64,000 bases of DNA from Vombatus ursinus (lineage: Eukaryota; Chordata; Mammalia; Diprotodontia; Vombatidae): contig NW_020954562.1 in NCBI RefSeq assembly GCF_900497805.2, positions 24,147,722-24,211,721 of the forward strand. The letters are read 5' to 3'. The first letter of the stretch is position 1. Every line of letters begins with the position of its first letter. Below the pieces are notes generated by a model. It had not been told where the DNA came from. It did no database searches and worked only from the letters and a program-made list of their open reading frames with translations. The position numbers and the translations under genes were made by a program. This document shows positions 54,690 to 64,000 of this stretch, piece after piece.

Positions 54690-57212
54690 TTAATTTTTAT
54701 TTACAGAAACACAAACATACAATAAACAAAACAAAACATAAAATAAAGAAAAGAAAAAATAAACTTATTATAAATTTAAATATTTAAACTTAAATACATA
54801 AGGAAAGGAAGAAAAAAGCATATCATGTGCACAGCAGAACCTAAGAGAGGATTCAAAACATATAGCAATAAGTTTCTATTTCAAGAAAGTCTATATAATA
54901 AATGCTATGCATTGTGTTCAAAACTGTTTATCTTTTCTTTGCTTCCTTGCAAGTTTTCTTTTTGTTCTCGCCTGTGCACTCTGCACTTTGTTCTTTTTTT
55001 CCTTTTTCCCTCTTTCTTCCCTCCCAGAGGCTACAATTAAGCATAGATACGTTTATATATAGATATATACATACATATATACATACATACTTACATATAT
55101 AAACATATACTTTTCCTAACAGATTCTACTCCTGATCATTGTTTTTATGTTTGTGCATATCTCTTATTTCCTGCCCCTCCTAACTCCTCTACTTTTCTTC
55201 TACCCACTACCTTGCCCTTCCATTACTTAAGCAACCCCACCTCCAAAAATCCCTCCCTTATCCTCATCTTCCCATAAATCTAAACACCTTTTTGTGCATC
55301 CCTTTGACCTATTCCCTCCCTCTCCCCTCTAAATATACCTCCATTATCTTCCCATCCCCATTAATCTAAACACCCTTCTATATCCTGCTTTTAACATATT
55401 CTCAGTCTCCCCTCTAAAGATCTCTGTTATCCTCACCCCCCTCCCTATCTCCTTAGTGTTTTATTTCTTTATAAATTTAGAAGACTTTTATACTCTTCTA
55501 GACATATATGTATTGTTTCCTCTTGAACCCATTCCTGATGAAAGTAGGACCTAACAGCCTTCCTGCCCATCTACTTCCTTCATATTAGTTCTTCCTCTCA
55601 CACCTCATGTGTATAAGATAATTGCTTTTTCTAGTTGTTACTGAACAGTTTTACTTTTTGAAGTCATATCATGCTCAGGTTGACCCCAATCTTTCTTATG
55701 AACTACCCAATTACCAATAACAATCTTAGACATAGGTTTTATATTGTACATACATAAAAGGTAAACAGTCGGTCTTATTGAGTCCCTTGTAATTGGTCAT
55801 TGGTTTGTACCCTTTGTTTCTCTTGGCTCCAAGACCTATAGGTCTTCACTGCTAGGTCTTGTGTGATTCTAATTGTGGTACTGTCATCTGTAATTTTTTT
55901 TTTTTTAATTTCTTGCTGCTCATCATAATTTCACACTGTCCATGAGCTGGGGGTTTCATAATTTGACTATGAAATTCCTGTGTGTTTTTCTTCCAGGTGG
56001 TGATCAGCGGGTTTTTTCTATTTCTACTTTCCACTTTTATTCTAACGGTTCAGGACAATTTTTCTTTCATTATTTCTTATATTATTATATCAAGATTGTT
56101 TCTTTCATGATGGCTTTCATGTAGTGCAATTATTCTTACTTTACCTCTTCTTGATCTGTTCTCCAGATTAGGTGTTTTTCTTATGAGATATTTCACATTC
56201 TCTTCTATTTTTTCATTCTTTATATTTTGTTTTATTATTTCTTGATCTCTTATAACTTTGCAGGCTTCCCCTTTCCCAATTCTGATTTTCAGGGAGTTAT
56301 TTTCCTCCTTAAGATTCTGGATCTCTTTTTCTATTTGATTGACTTTCTTTTCATAATGTCCTTGTTTTTCTTGGATTGTTCTCAGTTTATTTTATTTTAT
56401 TTAGTTTTTCCTCAGTCTCTCTCATTTGATTTTTAAAGTCTTTTTTAAGTTCTTCTATGAATTATTTTTGGGCAGATGACCATTTGGTGTTATTCTTTGG
56501 GGTAGAAGAGGGTTTCTTTTTTTCAGTATCCTCTTCTGAAGATTAACCTTGGTCTTCTCTATTCTCATAATAACTCTGTGGTTGGATTCTTTGTCCTTTG
56601 CCCGTGCATATTTTTTCTTTTTTGTACTAGTTAATTTTTTATAATCACCTCTAGTGCTGGGGTATGGAGTATGGTGCTTCTGGCTTCAGACACTCCTTCA
56701 GTTCTCCTCTCGGACTTTGAACCCAAACCAAGACCTCCAGCCTCCTGTAAGTACCCATATTCAGCAGCATCCCTGCTCTATTGCTTTTGCATTCACCCGA
56801 CATGTGACATGTGCTTGTTCCTTCTTGCCTCAGCTGGATTTGGCATTCCTTGTTACCAGAGGTTCCCTTAATCTTCCAGTCTCAGATGCCCAATTCCCAT
56901 CACTGTCTGCAGGGGTTAAATTTCCAGTAGCTTGGCCTGAGACAGCCTCTCACTCCAGCTAACCCCAGGGCTTGCTGCTTTTTGTTTAAGCAGACCCTAG
57001 ACTAGCGGTATTTACCCTTCACATGGAGGAAACCTTGTCCTGGGAAATATTCTTCAGAACTTCTCTGATTGCCCCAGGAGAACTACAGTTCTGCCCCTAC
57101 TTTTATTTATTTTTAGCACTCTGTGCTTGCCCTGTGGTGCTATTTTATCCCTTTTGTGGATGAAAATCTTGAAAGCTTGGAATTTTCTGACCTACTCTGC
57201 CATGTTCTTGAT
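54690..57212 (-). mobile_element. Older HAL1 element (ORF1 only)
   Basis: On the minus strand: 5' end near 57212 ('catggcagagtaggtcagaa'), a GC-richer 5' UTR (57200-56640), an ORF1 region (about 56630-55870) with the coiled coil at 56450-56230 and an RNA-binding-domain remnant at about 56150-55930, then a pyrimidine-rich spacer-like region (55460-55120) and an A/T-rich 3' end at about 54690-54830. No endonuclease or RT sequence is present. It is clearly more diverged than the 24.8 kb HAL1. The open frames at 56227-56962 are shadows on the opposite strand. Confidence 0.75.
55276..55450. repeat. Tandem about 91-bp repeat in the HAL1 3' region
   Basis: 'taaatctaaacaccttttt' (55276) and 'taatctaaacacccttcta' (55367), each followed about 60 bp later by 'ctcccctctaaa'. 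Two imperfect units. Confidence 0.7.
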
Positions 57213-57765
57213 TTTTACTCATTCTTAAAACTAGTAGTTAAAATAGAACTACACAACTTGTAAACGTCTTCAGGACACAGATAGGTTAGACTACAGACAA
57301 ACTGATAATGGTTGGTTGCCACAGGGCACATAACAAACAGGCGAATATACAGTGGCAACTCTACATTTTTTGTGGGCCACCCTAAATCCACTCGTGCACC
57401 ACAAGTGGCCCACAGGCCAGATATTATGCAGGGCTGCTTTAAAAGGTAATACATATTTTTTAAAGGTCTATTGATGTCTTTTATCATACTCTATCATTTC
57501 ATGCTATATCTTCCCTCCTAAATGAATCTTCATTTTTAATCTACTAAAGAATTAAGCAAATCTATCACCCAACCAAAATTTCAAAATATATAATATCACT
57601 CTTGCATGCATACATACATAAACAAGATGTACAGAGGTTTATTTAGATTTTAGAAGAGGGAGAAGTGATAATACAAATTAAGTATCAGTGGTAAAAACAG
57701 GAGAAACATGAGTTATAAGTTATTCAAATACTGATTTAAAGTAAGGGGATTTGCCAATTTTTAGC
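57213..57765. other. Unrecognised stretch with a 10-bp-arm hairpin
   Basis: Contains a perfect inverted repeat, 57371-57380 'tgtgggccac' and 57405-57414 'gtggcccaca', with a 24-nt loop. The minus frame 57215-57487 has no known domain. Confidence 0.45.
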
Positions 57766-57769
57766 TCTT

Positions 57770-57860
57770 CTATTTACTACCTGTATGAACTCAGACAAGT
57801 CATTTAACTCTTCTATAAAAAGACAGGACTGGATTAGAGAAACCCCAAAGTCTTTTTTAA
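57770..57860 (+). mobile_element. THER1 SINE middle/3' fragment
   Basis: 'aactcagacaagtcatttaa' then 'ggactggattagagaaaccc'. Confidence 0.6.
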
Positions 57861-58225
57861 CTCAGAATGCATCCAAACTATGAAATAGTACACAGAGTAA
57901 AACAAACTCTGTGGTTAAGTATTGTTAGATTGTCCTGTTCACCTCCTTTAAATAAAAAAGAATAATTTGTAATTATCATGTTAATTATTTACATTCAAAT
58001 AAAAATAAAGTTTCCTCTGCTAATCTTTTCATTCTTTTCTTATATGATTAATTTACTTTAAAAATATTCTCTTTTTCTAAGGAATACAATCCTAAATTAT
58101 TAACAAACTATTAAATATGTATTTTATGGGAGATGACACAATGAGGGCATGAGTTTGGACACAGAATATTCACATGGTGAATCTTCATTGAAAGGTTGCC
58201 TTGTCAGGAAGAGAGCAAAAATCTG
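57861..58225. other. Unrecognised stretch
   Basis: AT-rich, no feature recognised. Confidence 0.35.
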
Positions 58226-58229
58226 GGAA

Positions 58230-58392
58230 TAAGAAAAGATAGGTTCCAGTGCCATCTCTTTCACTAACTAGCTGTATATATTTTAGGGGGAAAATCACTT
58301 AACCTCTATGTTTTATCAGCTATAAAATAATGTTTGGCCTAGATTATCTTTAAGATTCCTTCTGAGTCTCTGTGATCTTGTGATTCCATTAC
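58230..58392 (+). mobile_element. THER1 SINE
   Basis: 'cactaactagctgtatatat', 'aaaatcacttaacctctatg', 'ggcctagattatctttaaga', 'gtgatcttgtgattcc'. Confidence 0.85.
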
Positions 58393-58414
58393 CCATCTAT
58401 GCTGGATAATAGAG

Positions 58415-58416
<2 letters not shown>

Positions 58417-58489
<73 letters not shown>
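58417..58489. repeat. (TG)n microsatellite
   Basis: A long TG run with one interruption. It explains the VCVCVC frame. Confidence 0.97.
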
Positions 58490-58491
<2 letters not shown>

Positions 58492-58494
58492 GCA

Positions 58495-58615
58495 AAATCA
58501 CCTCACAGTCAGGAACACCTAGGTTTAAGTCCCATCTCTGATAGGTATTTTGTGACCCCTGGCAAGTCCCTTAATCTCAACACCTCTCCGATACTACAAA
58601 TTGCAAAATAAGTGA
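58495..58615 (+). mobile_element. tRNA-type SINE head (MIR/Mar1-like)
   Basis: 'cacagtcaggaacacctagg', 'tttaagtcccatctctgata', 'ggcaagtcccttaatctcaa'. Confidence 0.65.
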
Positions 58616-58744
58616 TTATTTCCAACAGCAGAGGGATTTTCTTCAGTAACAGTTCCCTACATAAATGAAATCACAAACCAACCACCCCAAAATAAATAGA
58701 AAAACACAAACATATATGTGTATGTGTGTGTTATCCAGTATGTG

Positions 58745-58992
58745 TAGACATACACACACACACATTTTTACCATTTAACTCTTATGAAGCTTCTTATACA
58801 CCTAATATCATTTTGTCCAAACAACAAGTTTGAAGGTACACTTTAGCATATTACTATTTTTATTTTAAAAATGAGGAATCTCTTTAGAGCAGTTGACAAA
58901 ATTGACTGTGGTCGGACAGATAGCAAACATCAAAGATGAGATTTGAACACATTCAAGTCTGACACTCATACACACTATTGCCTAATACTAAA
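58745..58992 (-). mobile_element. MIR SINE (degenerate)
   Basis: 'ttttaaaaatgaggaatctc', 'acagatagcaaacatcaaag', 'atgagatttgaacacattca'. Confidence 0.6.
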
Positions 58993-60222
58993 TCACCTCT
59001 TTTACTTCAGTCTGAAAAAAAAGATACTCCATTTGATACAGTTTGTTTGTAGTATTATTAATTTTATAATATATATTTAATATTTGTTTCATATGTGTCA
59101 TGTTTATATATGTTTGGCTTGGGAAAAAAGCTCAATCATTTATTACATAAAATGTTTACATATAATGTGGTTAGTTTAGTAGACTGGATGTTAAATCTCA
59201 TATGATGATGAGAACTTACGTGATAAAATGGAAATAGTGAAAAATTTTTAAAAAATTAAAGTTTCAAGATCTTGTTATGACTTACAAAAATTATCTTGCC
59301 ATGAAAGCTACATTTCAACAATTTAGGAAAAAAAATGATTTTCCAGACTCTTCTAAATAATCCCCAGGGATAAAAATGTTATTTCCTCTCAATGTCAAAA
59401 GATTGCTTTCTTATATCAAGTCTTCCCTATTATTTGTCCCATTGAGGTGGAAGGCAGTTGGGAAGCTCTTTTGCAGAAGTCATCTGTAACTTAAAGCCAT
59501 CTTCAATGCTTTGCTCACCTTTTTTCTTTTCCTTAACTATTACTATTAAAAGTCAATTATCTTTTAAAATTAACTTATATATATTTAAATATTTTACATG
59601 TACCAAACCCAGAAGAGACATTGGTGGTATCAATCTTTACCTCACCCCACCATATATACCCCATTTTGCTTCCTAAGTAAGTCTAAATTCCAGTATTGCA
59701 TTTTCCTCATTTTAGGGCATTGGGTCTACCAGTTACTAGGGTTACAAGTAAAGGTGTTGCTGGTGAAGCTGTACCTGGTGAGAAAAATTCAATCCATAGG
59801 GGCTTGACCCACAGTATATAACTAAGCAATCAAATAAGATGGTGCTTAACTGGGAGTTGCCAGTAGAACTGATGGAAGAGGTGCCAAGGATAGAGAAGGC
59901 CTGAATAGATAAAAATTACTTAATGGCCTATTTCCTACTACGTTATTTTCATTATGGATATATATGGAATTTCATCATCATCAAATCTCATCTAAAGGCA
60001 TTCTGATAAAATGGAAGTTCTTCCTTATATTTTCTCAGTATAGCAAGCTGTATTAAAACCCACTCATCTCTACTCCATTTTGTATTAACCCAATTTCCCT
60101 CTTCTTATTCCACATAACCCCAAATTTATTCAAAGTATATTCTGCTTACTCATTTGTTTTACTCTTTTTAAGGCATACAAATAAACTTTTAGCTATATTA
60201 CCAAATTGTTTCTTTTCCCCCT
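58993..60222. other. Unrecognised stretch
   Basis: No repeat or coding feature recognised. The small frames at 59458-59807 have no known domain. Confidence 0.4.
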
Positions 60223-60224
60223 TT

Positions 60225-60392
60225 TCCAGAGAATCATAGAATTTAGAGTTTCAAGGTTACTTAGAAATCATAGGATCACACACTTAAAGTACAACTTTCT
60301 TTCTGTATAGATAATGAAACTGAGGCACAGAGATGGGTGGTAATTGGCTCAAGGTCAAGATGTCAATAAATGTCATTGTCAGAATTAGAGTT
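60225..60392 (-). mobile_element. THER1/MIR SINE
   Basis: 'agagaatcatagaatttaga', 'agataatgaaactgaggcac', 'ggtggtaattggctcaaggt'. Confidence 0.8.
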
Positions 60393-60765
60393 ATAGGGTA
60401 AATTAAAATTTATCCTCATTTGAATTGCATTTGAAATAGTTGTAAATTATTAGGTGATTTTACATTAAAAGAGAAATATTATAGATTGGAAATCATTGTT
60501 TAGAAATTCTGGTTATACGTTTTTACTTAGAAAACAAGAGTCATAAGTTGCTGCTCCCCAAGTATCACTGCTACTTTCAAAATCAAAGTCTAAATCACCT
60601 GGATGTTGTATTAGTCAAAATGGAAATGCTAAACCATAGGTGGAAACTCTTAATGTACTGCATTGGTTATAGATACATATGGAAGCTGGTCTATTCTACA
60701 CAAATATATTCAGAAGGGATAAAACTTAGAGTCGCTGGGAGGGAGGGTGGCATAAAGAGTAGAAT
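60393..60765. other. Unrecognised stretch
   Basis: The 60548-60796 plus frame has no known domain; no repeat recognised. Confidence 0.35.
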
Positions 60766-60769
60766 GGGC

Positions 60770-60955
60770 CCTGGACCTGTGTTTCCATTGATATAGGGAA
60801 CTCCCAGTAAAGACAATACTTCATCCAATGGGAGCAGAGGAGCTAAGTGACTTGCCAGGGTCACACAGCCAATATTTGAGATAAGACTTGAACCCATGCA
60901 TTCCTGATTTTGATTCCAGCTCTCTGGCCATTAAATCATGCTGCCTCTCATAAGA
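60770..60955 (-). mobile_element. MON1-type SINE
   Basis: 'ttgatatagggaactcccag', 'gtgacttgccagggtcacac', 'taagacttgaacccatgcat', 'aatcatgctgcctctcataa'. Confidence 0.75.
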
Positions 60956-60957
60956 TA

Positions 60958-61110
60958 ATACTTCTGGGAGGATAGATTTAGAGTGAAGGCAACTTGGAGG
61001 CCATCTAGTCCAACTCACTCATTTTAGAGATGAGGAAACTGAGGCAGGAAGAGATTAAATGATTTACCAAAGGTCACAAGGCTATTAAGTGGCAACTCCT
61101 CATATGTGTC
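60958..61110 (-). mobile_element. THER1 SINE
   Basis: 'ggaggccatctagtccaact', 'gagatgaggaaactgaggca', 'atttaccaaaggtcacaagg'. Confidence 0.85.
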
Positions 61111-61250
61111 TCAACCTCACATAATCTGATTTTATGTCTGATACTCTCAACTCCAATACTCTCTTTATTATAATATGTTCCTTGATATACTTTCACTTCT
61201 GAACTTCTGAATCAAAACTTGCTTTCAGACCATTTATTCACACTAAATAA

Positions 61251-61251
<1 letters not shown>

Positions 61252-61289
<38 letters not shown>

Positions 61290-61318
61290 TGTGTCTGTGT
61301 CTGTGTGTCTGCGTGTGT
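61252..61318. repeat. (TG)n microsatellite
   Basis: A TG run with TCTG interruptions. Confidence 0.96.
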
Positions 61319-61427
61319 ATAAAAGCATTACCCTCCCAAGGGAGCATTTGAAGGAATGCCAAGACCTTAAGGTAAAGTTATGAAGCTATAAGGGTAAAGT
61401 TTCAGACAAAAAGTCATTACCTAGAAG

Positions 61428-61470
61428 GCCTTTTGAAAGTCATCTGGGTCTTTCCTGCCTGAAATTTTAA
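61428..61470 (+). repeat. Imperfect direct repeat, copy 1
   Basis: 'gaaagtcatctgggtctttc' (61436) recurs as 'gaaagtcatatgggtctttc' (62457), with 'aaggc...tt' before and 'gcctga' after in both copies. This could be shared terminal or LTR-related sequence linked with the retroviral fossil to the right; not established. Confidence 0.55.
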
Positions 61471-61516
61471 CACTTGGTTTTGTATAAGAATGGGTTGACT
61501 TCCACCCTTCTTCCTG

Positions 61517-61556
61517 CGCTCTCTCTCTCTTGCTCTCTCTCTTTCTCTCTCGCTCT
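61517..61556. repeat. (CT)n-rich low-complexity tract
   Basis: CTCTCT/CTTT run. Confidence 0.93.
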
Positions 61557-61559
61557 TTT

Positions 61560-62720
61560 TTGTATCTATGCCAGCTTTCTCCATTATTGCCAACTGATCC
61601 TGAAGTACTGGTGACAACTGTTAATTTGGCACCATCTTATTTAGATGTTTTTATACCAACTTTTGTTGGGGGACATTCATATCCTGCCAGATTAGTCGTA
61701 TACAATATATGTGATGTCCATTGGGGTGATTTATGTTCAACAGGTATAGTTTCACCAGCAGCTCTCTTGCTTATACCACCCCAGGGACAGGTATGCCTAG
61801 GTCTGTGAAAGGAGGTGGGTGTCTGTGAAATACTACAACGTCATAGTTCCCTAGGAGAAGGCTTAAGAATAAGCCTAGCAAAAGACTGGCTGTTTTCTGA
61901 GCACCAAAAGGATAATCACAGCAGCTCTTATAGTATCGTATAACTCTCAAAAATTATATAATAGATTTTTCAACACATCAAAGTAATTGCAATGATATCA
62001 TTTATAATTTTATTATTTTGCCACATCTATTCAGAGACAGCTGTGAATCATATCGCTAATTATTATTCAATAGAAAATGGCAGAAATTATTATTACTTTC
62101 TTTTTAAGAACTGCAATTTCAACTCAGATTCCTTAAGAACCTAGTCAATAGCTCACAAATATTCAGATTCCTTAAGAGTCTGGTCATCATGGCAGATTTT
62201 TAATAAACCTTGTCTCTGGTTGAAAGAAGGCTTGGGTCAAATTCAATCGGGCAGGACACGTGTCGTGATTTCCAGGGCCAAGTACCTCTAAAACTCTAAA
62301 CCTCAATATATGGTTTCCTACTAACCGGGAAGAATGGCCTAATCCCATACTCTTCTCCAGCCAAGACTGGAAGTATGTAAGCCTCCTCTCTCCCCCTAAT
62401 CCCTTTCTTGCCCTGCAGTTGGTGGATTTCCAAGCAACTAGGAAGGCTTGGCTTGGAAAGTCATATGGGTCTTTCCTTTTCGGGCCTGACCTCTCAGGTC
62501 CCATTAGATCAGACAGCTTGCAAGGTTATCTCTAACTCAGCCTGATGCTCTCAGGCTCTCAGTCAAGTGGTTCCATTCCAAGACCATGGACATGGGCACA
62601 CCTTCGGACTCCCTATCCAGAAGCATAAACCCAATCCTCTCAATCCTCTCAATTCTCTTGGCACTAAGGAATTGAGAAAACTTCAGGTACTTCTTTGAGC
62701 TTTTATTTTATTTTTTTTTT
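61560..62720. other. Unassigned sequence left of the ERV gag, possibly LTR/leader
   Basis: No known repeat boundaries, primer-binding site or TSD could be seen. Being immediately upstream of a gag, part of it probably is the retroviral leader and LTR. 62445-62490 holds copy 2 of the direct repeat above. The plus frame at 61530-61808 has no recognised domain. Confidence 0.35.
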
Positions 62721-64000
62721 TTGTTCGGTTTTATTTTCCAAGGCTTATTCCCAAATTCTCCTTTAGGGAGAGAGGGACTTTCACGCCCCCCCCCCCCACA
62801 TCCACAAAAGGCCATTCATCTTCAATTCCCAAAGATTTGCCTGTGGGCTGTCTTTTACAAAATCAGGAAAAATTTAGTTTCTCTAAAGAAACTTAAAAAG
62901 AAAAGGCTGGTGTTCTTTTGCAACACTGTTTGGCCTGAGTATCACCTGGTAAATTATGAGGCATGATCCATTTTTGGGACATTACAGCAACATACTCTCT
63001 CAGAGTTAGAACAATATGGTAGTAGAGAAGGTAAACAGGTGGAGATTCCCTACATAATAACTTTTGTTGAACTTTCTCATGACCCCATTCTTAGAAAAGA
63101 TTGTAGTATGCTTGTAGCTAGAGTCACCCCACAAATGGGGAATGGGGATCAACTAGACTTTTTGGCTGACCCTCTTTTATGGCCCCCAGGGCTATAGCAC
63201 TCCCCAGTTCCTACCCCCTCACTATTCTCCCTTGGGCCCTCCTGCTTCTCCCCATTTTCCTTTGCCTCCCCTGTTTCCTATGCCCCTTCCTCCTTGCCCA
63301 ATCCCTTTTTTCCTTGGTTTTCCTTCCCTTTTCATCCAGCTCACCCCCCTTCATTTCCTGCTTTGTTCCATATCTCCCACCCTGCATTTTCTCCCCAGAC
63401 CCCTGCTCTGGAGGTGACCCCTATTTAGGCTTTGGACAAGGGCCTTGCTTCTGCACCTCCTTCCCAGGCCCTTCACCCTGAGGCATGGCCCACCCAGACC
63501 CTTGCCTCAGCCCCAGTCTCTGTGGTATCTCCTCCCCTCGCCCCGCCCTCTCCACCAGTGCCAGCTGAATTTTCCCATTGCCAGCCAGCATTCCCCAGTC
63601 CCTTGCTCACAAGAAGTGAGACTTCTTATCTCTTTTCCTCCTCAGACCCTGTTCCTACAGTGCCTTCAGGGCTTTTTCCCTTAGGGGAAGTTCCTGCCTC
63701 CCCTAATGGGACAATTAGGGTGCATGTTCCTTTCTCCATTTCAGACCTCATTCAGGTTAAAGAGAAACTGGGGCATACTCAGAAGATCCCACTAAGTTTA
63801 CTGATGGCTTAAGGGACTGTCCCTACAATTAAGCTTTCTTGGGGTGATTTGCATACCTTCTTCTCCACCTGTTGTACCAATGAGGAGAAGAGGAGAATCT
63901 GGAAACAAGCCCAAAAATTTGGGGACCATTTGGCTAGCAATGACCCCACAAAATACCCTCCAGGAACAGCTGCTGTTCCCCCTACTGACCCAGGATGTGA
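62721..64000 (+). mobile_element. Class I (gammaretrovirus-like) ERV fossil: gag, window-truncated
   Basis: A retroviral gag order is visible: a matrix-like part with a 'KKRLVFFCNTVWPEYHL'-type block (about 62895-62955) and an IPYIITFVEL-type block (about 63046), then a long proline-rich linker (about 63180-63660), then the start of a capsid-like part (about 63715-64000) resembling the gammaretroviral 'PFS.SDL..WKE' and 'EEKRR' blocks. Pol and env would lie to the right, outside the window. The coding sequence is broken, with several breaks in the visible 1.3 kb, so it is a fossil, though the blocks are still readable. No primer-binding site or 5' LTR edge was identified. Confidence 0.72.

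Noticed and set aside
61530-61808. 92-codon frame upstream of the ERV, considered as a viral dUTPase or other gene
   Set aside because: No diagnostic motif of any retroviral gene was seen, and it begins in a CT-rich low-complexity tract.
63179-63812. Proline/serine-rich frames considered as a host gene
   Set aside because: They sit between matrix-like and capsid-like blocks of a retroviral gag; best read as its linker.
1-64000. CRISPR arrays, bacterial operons, ribosome-binding sites, plasmid features
   Set aside because: The repeat content is entirely that of a mammalian nuclear genome; the periodic sequences found are microsatellites and SINE/LINE copies.

Overview
The window looks like intergenic or intronic DNA from a marsupial (metatherian) nuclear genome. 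The evidence is the repeat repertoire: marsupial-type L1 LINEs, HAL1 (ORF1-only L1 derivatives), an RTE LINE with an RTE-tailed SINE, Mar1-type tRNA SINEs (with the 'gccaagaaaatcccaaatgg' type end), THER1/MIR SINEs, and L2 and L3/CR1 fragments. The repertoire fits an opossum-like genome, but an Australian marsupial cannot be excluded from sequence alone. I found no intact host protein-coding gene, tRNA or rRNA gene. Nearly every long open frame lies inside a retroelement or a microsatellite.

Layout: 1-4.4 kb is three L1 pieces, two of them head to head. 5.3-6.1 kb is an L2 copy carrying a full-length retroposed 7SL RNA (SRP RNA) pseudogene. 6.9-7.4 kb has L2 and THER1 pieces. 7.6-11.75 kb is an old minus-strand L1 with internal deletions, itself hit by an L1 3' stub and by a SINE, each with clear target-site duplications (TSDs). 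12.1-12.9 kb has an unexplained, sharply bounded 70-bp direct repeat. 15.4-15.8 kb is an RTE-tailed SINE. 16.2-17.3 kb is an old L1 split by a probable solo LTR. 17.3-24 kb is mostly old MIR/THER1/L2/L1 debris and unrecognised sequence. 24.3-27.4 kb is a composite L1-3'-end plus HAL1 insertion with a single TSD. 29.4-36.06 kb is a full-length but inactive plus-strand L1, with a duplicated 5' UTR block and a tandem 54-bp repeat in the ORF1 coiled coil. 36.3-38.1 kb is a Mar1 SINE split by an L1. 38-54 kb is mainly ancient SINE/LINE fragments, an RTE 3' end (47.2-48.1 kb) and unrecognised DNA. 54.7-57.2 kb is a second, older HAL1. 62.7-64.0 kb is the start of a class I (gammaretrovirus-like) endogenous retrovirus gag that runs off the window.

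Nothing here works as a gene network or a novel system. The interest lies in the nested insertion history: L1, HAL1, Mar1 and 7SL retroposition (the last very likely by L1 machinery), RTE/SINE tail sharing, and template-switch-like chimerism. Coordinates of repeat edges are by eye and usually good to about 10-30 bp, except where a TSD is quoted.
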